Shown here piece after piece: positions 58,560 to 64,000 of a stretch of DNA of 64,000 nt (positions are counted from its first letter, which is position 1; every line of letters starts with the position of its first letter). The notes below the pieces were generated by a model. It was not told the origin of the DNA. It was given only the letters and a program-made list of their open reading frames with translations, and did no database searches. The translations under genes were made by a program, and so were the position numbers. Origin of the DNA: an uncultured Clostridia bacterium (GTDB lineage: Bacteria > Bacillota > Clostridia > Christensenellales > Aristaeellaceae); contig CAKUFG010000007.1 of the NCBI GenBank assembly GCA_934647235.1, forward strand, positions 35,074-99,073, given 5' to 3'.

Positions 58560-59363
58560 ATGAATCAGAAAAAGAAAATGGCGATCATCCTGATCTGCAT
58601 CCTGGCCCTGGTGCTGGCCGGCGCTGCGGTGGCAAGCAAGATCATTGCTTCCAATGCCTACCGCCTGCCGGAAATCAAGTACCGCCCCACCGAGACTCCT
58701 GTCGTCACGGCGGAGCCTACGGCTGAACCTACCGCCGAGCCGACTGCCGAGCCTACGGCTGAACCGACTGCCGAGCCTACGGCTGAACCGACTGCCGAGC
58801 CGACTGCGGAACCCACCGAAGAGCCCGTCATCGAGCAGCCGACCGAGCAGCCCGTCGTCGAGCAGCCTACCGAAGAGCCCGTCGTCGAGCAGCCCACCGA
58901 AGAGCCCGTCGTCGAGCAGCCCACCGAAGAGCCCGTCGTCGAGCAGCCCACTGATCAGCCCGTCGTCGAGCAGCCCACCGAGCAGCCCGTCGTCGAGCAG
59001 CCCACTGAGCAGCCTGTTGCCGAACCCACCGAGCAGCCCGTCACCGAGGATGATCTCCCCGACGATGCGCAGAAGATCGCTACCATCGAGGATGCGCTGG
59101 ATCCCAGCCGTTACATCGATATCTACGCCTCCTTCGAGGGCGATGTTCTCTACCTGGGCCAGCAGGTCACGCTCATCGCGGTGCCGCATGGCTATGATAA
59201 TGCAATCTACACCTTCCAGTGGCAGGTGAATGCTGGCAGCGGCTGGAGCGATATCCCCGGCGCAACGGCTGCCCGCTATACCCTGCAAATGAACGAGCAG
59301 GCCTACAATAGTCTCTGGCGCGTTCAGCTGCAAATTACCGGCGCTGTGGTAACGGCGCAGTAA
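58560..59363 (+). CDS. membrane-anchored repeat protein with C-terminal Ig-like domain
   Basis: A 267-residue protein with an N-terminal membrane segment (about 7-30) that may stay as an anchor. A low-complexity stalk follows: about nine EPTA units (residues 52-87) and then nine-residue (E/D)(E/Q)PVVEQPT units (about 87-155). The last ~85 residues are a domain with FQWQVNAGSGWSDIPG and a NSLWRVQLQ end, homologous to the preceding gene's product. AAGGAG precedes the ATG. It probably displays the domain on the cell surface. Confidence 0.8.
   Translation: MNQKKKMAIILICILALVLAGAAVASKIIASNAYRLPEIKYRPTETPVVTAEPTAEPTAEPTAEPTAEPTAEPTAEPTAEPTAEPTEEPVIEQPTEQPVVEQPTEEPVVEQPTEEPVVEQPTEEPVVEQPTDQPVVEQPTEQPVVEQPTEQPVAEPTEQPVTEDDLPDDAQKIATIEDALDPSRYIDIYASFEGDVLYLGQQVTLIAVPHGYDNAIYTFQWQVNAGSGWSDIPGATAARYTLQMNEQAYNSLWRVQLQITGAVVTAQ
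58713..58820 (+). repeat. 12-bp tandem repeats encoding EPTA
   Basis: About nine 12-bp units of GAGCCTACGGCT type with alternating synonymous codons. Confidence 0.85.
58818..59030 (+). repeat. 27-bp tandem repeats encoding EEPVVEQPT
   Basis: Seven full 27-bp units and one shortened 24-bp unit, some of them nearly identical, such as those at 58872, 58899 and 58926. Confidence 0.85.
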
Positions 59364-59456
59364 TCTGTCTTCTCCATAAGTAAAGCGTTAAGGCTGTCCG
59401 GCGCGCGGGGCGCTGCGCTCCTGCTCCGGATGCAGCAAAATTTAGGAGGAAAAAAC

Positions 59457-62400
59457 ATGAAGGCCAAACTTCACCGGTTTACTGCGCTGCTGCTGGCACT
59501 GCTGATGATCCTTTCCAGCACGCCGCTTAGCGCGCTTGCCGATATTACTACGATCTCCGGCAATAAGACGGAATCGTCCAGCGCATTTAGCTTCCGTACG
59601 GTGGCTAAATATGAGCCTACGCTCCATGCCATCTTCATCTCCAAGAATGAGAATGGTGATGACATCACCATCGCTGAGCAGTATATCCGCAAAGGCGAAA
59701 CCATGATGACCCCCGCCTCTCCTGCAAAGAAGGCGGGCTACAAGTTCGTGGGTTGGTTCAATGGCGAGGAAGCCGCGCCGGTCGGTCAACCGATCAATGG
59801 CATTGAAGAGGATACAGAAAAGACCTATACGGCAAGCTTCCAGGAGGTGTATTACGTCTTCTTCGTTGATACCACTGGCCGCGTCATCGAAACCCGCGAG
59901 GGCATAAAGGACACCGTCATTCAGGCGGACGCTACCTTCGCAGTGGGAGCGGAGCAGTCCATTACCGGCTGGTATACCGATGAAAAGCATACCCAAAAGG
60001 TTACATCAGTAACGCTGGATGCAAGCAATATCACCCTCTATGCCAAGGTCGAAACCGGCCACTGGATCGAGTTTGATAGCGCTGGCGGCAGCTATCAGGA
60101 GCCGCTCTTTGTTAAGCCCGGTGATTCTGCCAGCACGGTCAAGCCTCGCGACCCTTCCCGCCCGGGTTATAAATTCAAGCACTGGGCTGCGGGCAATAAT
60201 AATGAAGCATTTGACTGGAACCAGACGCTGAATGCTAAGCTTACCCTGAAGGCTGTATGGGAAGCCGTAGAGGTCAACTATACCGTCATTCATTGGCAGG
60301 AAAACGCCAATGATGATGAGTATTCTTATGTAGAATCCGAAAACAAGATCGGCATCACCGGAAAACAGACCAATGCGATGGCAAAGAGCTATACAGGATT
60401 CACACTGAATACGGTTGATAATGATAAGCTGCTTGTTCAGCAGACCATCGCGGGCGACGGCTCGACGATTGTGAATGTGTATTATAAGCGCAATGAATAC
60501 ACATTGAAATTTAGAGTGCTTGATTGTGATAAGTGGTTCATGCATTCCCACGTCGATAGCTGCTATAAGGTGATAAAAACCATCACCGCAAAGTATCAGG
60601 CGGATATCCACAGTAATTTCCCCATTAAGGATGAAAATGGAACCATTTGGTGGACAGTGCCGGATGACTGTCAGTCTTTTGTGTATGGCCACTATCTTGG
60701 AAGCATTGATACCATGCCGGCAGAGGACATTACTTTTACAAAAAATGACTCCGAATCCGGTGCGAAGATTTATTACTATGTGGAAACGCTCGATGGTGCG
60801 GCGGGCGACACCACATATAATGAGAAGAATTATAAGTTATATAAGGAGATCGATCTTGAGTATAGCAGCGGAACCAACTTAACTTACGCTGAGGAATTCC
60901 ATCCCATTACCGGTTTCACGCAGGGCGATTCTAATCCGAAGCTCCCGAAAGATGGGAAAGTACGGATGCAACAGAAGAATTGCCTCTACTACACACGCAA
61001 CAGCTACAATATTGTTTATATTAGCAATGGCGAAACGTTGACTCGGGAACCCTATCAGTTTGAGCAGAGCATTGATGATGCGAAAAACTATACGCCTGCG
61101 ACAAAACCCATTGGCATGGAAGACTATGTTTTCGGCGGCTGGTATGCCGACAAGGAAACGACGCAAGAATTCGTATTCACTGGCAAGACCATGCCTGCGT
61201 TCAACATCACCGTGTATGCCAAGTGGAACGCGCCTGATGTATCGGGAGAATACTATGTAACGATGGATGGCTCGGGCGATTCAACATCGATTCCTGTAAA
61301 GTATGGCGGCACAATCAACCGGGAAAGCCTGCCCGTGCTCGAAATTCCCGATGGCTACAATGCCTTCCTTGGCTGGTCCACAACGAGTGGCAGCTATACT
61401 CCGTTCAACTTTAATACCAAGATCTACAGCAACGTTATCCTCTATCCCTATTTCACCAATACCAACCAGTACCAGATTGTGTATGATCTGGATCACGGCA
61501 CTGGCGCGAATGTTGAGGATAGCAAGAAATATGCCATCAACGCCTATGCCGATGTGCAGGACGGCTCGCACCTGAAGAAGGACGACAAGGTATTTGTCTG
61601 CTGGAAGGATAAGGCCGGGAAGAAGTACTTTGTAAACGATAAGGTGCATGTGGTCGAGGACCTGCTGAATGCGGACAACACCCTGACCCTTACCGCCGTT
61701 TACGAAAACGTGAATACCCCCTTCACCCTGACCTATGATCCCAACGACGGTACGATGGGCGAGGGCGTATCCACTAGCTACACGCTCTATAAGAACCAGA
61801 AGCATACCGTCGTATCTGCTCCCTCCCGCACGGGCTATGCCTTTGCGGGCTGGAAGAACGGAGAAACGACCTACCAGCCTGGTGCTGAAATCTACATTGA
61901 CACGGATGAAACCCTTGTCGCGCAGTGGACGATCATTCAGTATCCCTACACGGTTGAATACTATCGAGATGAAACCGTCCTTATTGAATCGAAGAATTTT
62001 GATAAGGTAGATTTTGGCACGGTGATTGCGTCTGTTCCTATGGACAATTGCCCCACCGGCTATGTCCTTGAAAGAACTGAAACTCTCCCGCTGACCATCA
62101 GCGCGGTTGAATCTGAGAACGTCATCAAGGTATACTATAAGAAGAACGTCTTCAAAGTCAGCTATGAGTATACGGGTAAAGTGCCTAATGGCGTAACAGC
62201 CCCGGGCACTGAGACGAAGACGTATAATGATGAGGTAACTGCTCCGATTCCCGAAGCAGTAACTGGTTATACCTTTGAGGGTTGGACGTCTGACGACGTT
62301 ACCATTATCGATAATAAGTTTACAATGCCCGAGAAAAACGTCCACTTGAAGGGCAATTGGAAGCTGAACGAGCATAAAGTTTCGTACAAGTACGACGGTG

Positions 62401-64000
62401 CTGTGCCTGCTGACGCGCCTGCTCTGCCTGGCGAATCGACTGTGAAGTACAACGCCACCGTAACCGTGGCCCAGCAGCCTACGCTGGATGGCTATACCTT
62501 CAACGGTTGGACTACGGGCGATGTGACGGTTGATGATGACGGCAAATTCACCATGCCCGACAATGACGTGACATTTACGGGCACGTGGACCAAGCGCAGC
62601 GACCTGAGCTATACCGTCCACTACTATTGGAACGGCACTAAGCAAAGCGTTACGGGTGTTAATGATAAGGTTGTCGGGGATAAGACCTTTAACGAGAAAG
62701 TTATCGAAACTCCTGTAAAGGTTGAAGGCTATACGCCTGTTTCCTCGGATTCCAAGACCATTACTATTGGCACGGGCACGAACGAGATCACTTTCTACTA
62801 CTATAAGAACGTCACCCTGATTGCAAATAGCAAGACTGACGAAGTCTACGACGGCACCGAAAAGTCCGTAAGTGGCTTTACTGGCGCGCCTGAAGGCGTA
62901 ACGTTCAAGGATATTGAAGTTGGCGCAAAGGGCATCAATGCAGGCACTTACGATGCGAACTTTGCTGACGATACCGTTGGCAAAGTGGACACGACTGAAA
63001 AGTACATCGTGGCTAAGGCCGTGAACGGCAAGCTGACCATCAACAAGGCCGATCTTACTGTTGAAGTATTTGGTAATACTTATACTTCGAAGTATAATGG
63101 CAGCAAACAGAAAGTAGAGGGTTTCACCACTTCAAAATTGCCTGAGGGCGTAACAGTAACGCTAGCGGCAGACAAGAAAGCTCTTGCGGCGGGTACAAAT
63201 GCTGATACATACTACATGCATCTGAACGAAGAGCACTTTGTTGCAACCAGTAAGAACTATAATGTCAACTTTAGTGTTATTCGGGACGGCAGCCTGACGA
63301 TCGAGAAGCGTAATGTAACGCTGACCTCCGCGTCGGACAGCAAGGTGTATGACGGCACGGCGCTGACGAACAGCACCGTGACGGTGAGCGGCGACAAATT
63401 CGTGGACGGCGAAGGCGCGAGCTACAATGTGACCGGTACGATTACGGACGTAGGCACGACCAAGAATACGTTCGACTACACGCTGAATGGGAACACGAAG
63501 GCTGACAACTATACAATTACGAAGACCGAAGGCGATCTGGAGATCAAGTCTAAGACCGACAAGGTGACTGTGACGATCACGGGCCATACTGATACCGTGA
63601 AGTATGATGGCCAGAGCCACAGTGTGAAGGGCTATGATGTAGCTATCAGCAATACGCTGTACACCGTGAATGACTTTACCTTCAGCGGTACTGACGAAGT
63701 GACGGGCACCGATGCGAAGACCTCGTACATGATGGGACTGGAGAAAGGCAACTTCAAGAACATCAGCGATAACTTCACCAATGTGGAGTTCATCGTGAAC
63801 GACGGCAGCCTGACGATCGAGAAGCGTAATGTAACGCTGACGTCCGCATCGGACAGCAAGGTGTATGACGGCACGGCGCTGACGAACGGCACGGTGACGG
63901 TGAGCGGCGACGGCTTCGTGGAAGGCGAAGGCGCGAGCTACAATGTGACCGGTACGATTACGGACGTAGGCACGACCAAGAATACGTTCGACTACACGCT
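59457..64000 (+). CDS. giant secreted repeat protein, InlB B-repeats and MBG/YDG domains (3' end outside window)
   Basis: The frame stays open from the ATG at 59457 (preceded by TAGGAGG) to the window end, 1514 codons. The signal peptide is about residues 1-29 (ALA before DITTIS). The first ~1050 residues carry at least six GYxFxGW-type InlB B-repeat (Listeria-Bacteroides repeat) motifs, near residues 92, 558, 635, 794, 937 and 1012. From about 1110 alternate MBG/YDG-type units occur (VYDGT or KYDGQ starts near 1131, 1213, 1297, 1382, 1469). Such proteins are wall-bound or secreted adhesins. Any sorting signal would lie beyond the window. Confidence 0.88.
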   Translation, partial: MKAKLHRFTALLLALLMILSSTPLSALADITTISGNKTESSSAFSFRTVAKYEPTLHAIFISKNENGDDITIAEQYIRKGETMMTPASPAKKAGYKFVGWFNGEEAAPVGQPINGIEEDTEKTYTASFQEVYYVFFVDTTGRVIETREGIKDTVIQADATFAVGAEQSITGWYTDEKHTQKVTSVTLDASNITLYAKVETGHWIEFDSAGGSYQEPLFVKPGDSASTVKPRDPSRPGYKFKHWAAGNNNEAFDWNQTLNAKLTLKAVWEAVEVNYTVIHWQENANDDEYSYVESENKIGITGKQTNAMAKSYTGFTLNTVDNDKLLVQQTIAGDGSTIVNVYYKRNEYTLKFRVLDCDKWFMHSHVDSCYKVIKTITAKYQADIHSNFPIKDENGTIWWTVPDDCQSFVYGHYLGSIDTMPAEDITFTKNDSESGAKIYYYVETLDGAAGDTTYNEKNYKLYKEIDLEYSSGTNLTYAEEFHPITGFTQGDSNPKLPKDGKVRMQQKNCLYYTRNSYNIVYISNGETLTREPYQFEQSIDDAKNYTPATKPIGMEDYVFGGWYADKETTQEFVFTGKTMPAFNITVYAKWNAPDVSGEYYVTMDGSGDSTSIPVKYGGTINRESLPVLEIPDGYNAFLGWSTTSGSYTPFNFNTKIYSNVILYPYFTNTNQYQIVYDLDHGTGANVEDSKKYAINAYADVQDGSHLKKDDKVFVCWKDKAGKKYFVNDKVHVVEDLLNADNTLTLTAVYENVNTPFTLTYDPNDGTMGEGVSTSYTLYKNQKHTVVSAPSRTGYAFAGWKNGETTYQPGAEIYIDTDETLVAQWTIIQYPYTVEYYRDETVLIESKNFDKVDFGTVIASVPMDNCPTGYVLERTETLPLTISAVESENVIKVYYKKNVFKVSYEYTGKVPNGVTAPGTETKTYNDEVTAPIPEAVTGYTFEGWTSDDVTIIDNKFTMPEKNVHLKGNWKLNEHKVSYKYDGAVPADAPALPGESTVKYNATVTVAQQPTLDGYTFNGWTTGDVTVDDDGKFTMPDNDVTFTGTWTKRSDLSYTVHYYWNGTKQSVTGVNDKVVGDKTFNEKVIETPVKVEGYTPVSSDSKTITIGTGTNEITFYYYKNVTLIANSKTDEVYDGTEKSVSGFTGAPEGVTFKDIEVGAKGINAGTYDANFADDTVGKVDTTEKYIVAKAVNGKLTINKADLTVEVFGNTYTSKYNGSKQKVEGFTTSKLPEGVTVTLAADKKALAAGTNADTYYMHLNEEHFVATSKNYNVNFSVIRDGSLTIEKRNVTLTSASDSKVYDGTALTNSTVTVSGDKFVDGEGASYNVTGTITDVGTTKNTFDYTLNGNTKADNYTITKTEGDLEIKSKTDKVTVTITGHTDTVKYDGQSHSVKGYDVAISNTLYTVNDFTFSGTDEVTGTDAKTSYMMGLEKGNFKNISDNFTNVEFIVNDGSLTIEKRNVTLTSASDSKVYDGTALTNGTVTVSGDGFVEGEGASYNVTGTITDVGTTKNTFDYT
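63285..64000 (+). repeat. 516-bp direct repeat of MBG-type units
   Basis: The sequence from 63285 to 63484 recurs from 63801 to the window edge with only about ten differences. The period is 516 bp (172 codons), which holds two alternating units. Confidence 0.9.

Noticed and set aside
58713..59030. CRISPR-like or transposon-like short tandem repeats
   Set aside because: The units are contiguous, without spacers, and in frame with a coding stalk of EPTA and PVVEQPT residues.

Overview
The window is a GC-rich (roughly 58-60% by eye) chromosomal segment of a Bacillota, most likely a Clostridia-class gut anaerobe. The reasons are the lonB-lonA-engB order known from Bacillus, a CD1247-type protein, PASTA-bearing class B PBP, Gram-positive-style Shine-Dalgarno sites before nearly every gene, and a MurE with the diaminopimelate-type DNPR motif. 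A Christensenellales-like lineage would fit, but that is a guess. No rRNA, tRNA or CRISPR array was seen.

Layout. 1-1.7 kb: end of a phosphodiester-glycosidase-like gene, deoD and a DUF523 gene. 2.1-9.4 kb: rpoB-rpoC from their own promoter, without rplJL upstream. 9.5-14.2 kb: lonB, lonA, engB. 14.3-21.2 kb: housekeeping genes (metallophosphoesterases, glutamine amidotransferase-like hydrolase, M24 peptidase, efp, CD1247-like protein, esterase, CAP-domain protein, zinc-ribbon protein). 21.6-32.2 kb: division and cell wall (dcw) cluster mraZ, ftsL-like, PBP, murE, mraY, murD, ftsW, murA, ftsQ, lacking rsmH and murG. 32.3-41.8 kb: a peptidoglycan-sugar salvage island (MurNAc/GlcNAc kinase, NagZ-like GH3, anmK, murQ, PIG-L deacetylase, double GNAT, sugar ABC importer without its ATPase). 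42.3-44.9 kb: ftsA and ftsZ, so the island splits the dcw cluster. 45.1-49.2 kb: a metal/tetrapyrrole-type operon (flavodoxin, FecCD permease, ATPase, binding protein, CbiK-like chelatase) behind two palindromes that look like metal-repressor sites. 49.5-51.7 kb: cyclophilin, lipid kinase, MutT. 51.7-53.4 kb: an AT-richer decayed island with a frameshifted DUF6061-like gene, a HExxH protein interrupted by one amber codon, and the 3' scrap of a serine recombinase. 53.4-56.2 kb: a secreted protein and an MMPL exporter. 56.8-64 kb: a SARP-like regulator with a degenerate GGDEF-like C-terminus, two small secreted or anchored proteins sharing one domain, and a giant repeat-built surface protein that runs off the window.

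How the parts work together. The dcw genes make lipid-linked peptidoglycan precursor and the divisome. The island between ftsQ and ftsA could import and recycle the sugars released when that wall is turned over: NagZ splits disaccharides, AnmK and the BadF-type kinase make MurNAc-6-P, and MurQ converts it to GlcNAc-6-P. The last 7 kb looks like a regulated adhesin or surface-display locus. The most unusual items are the salvage island in the dcw cluster, the lonB start site buried in the rpoC terminator, a block of foreign-looking codon use inside rpoC, the operator/attenuator leader of the metal operon, and the SARP-GGDEF/adhesin locus.
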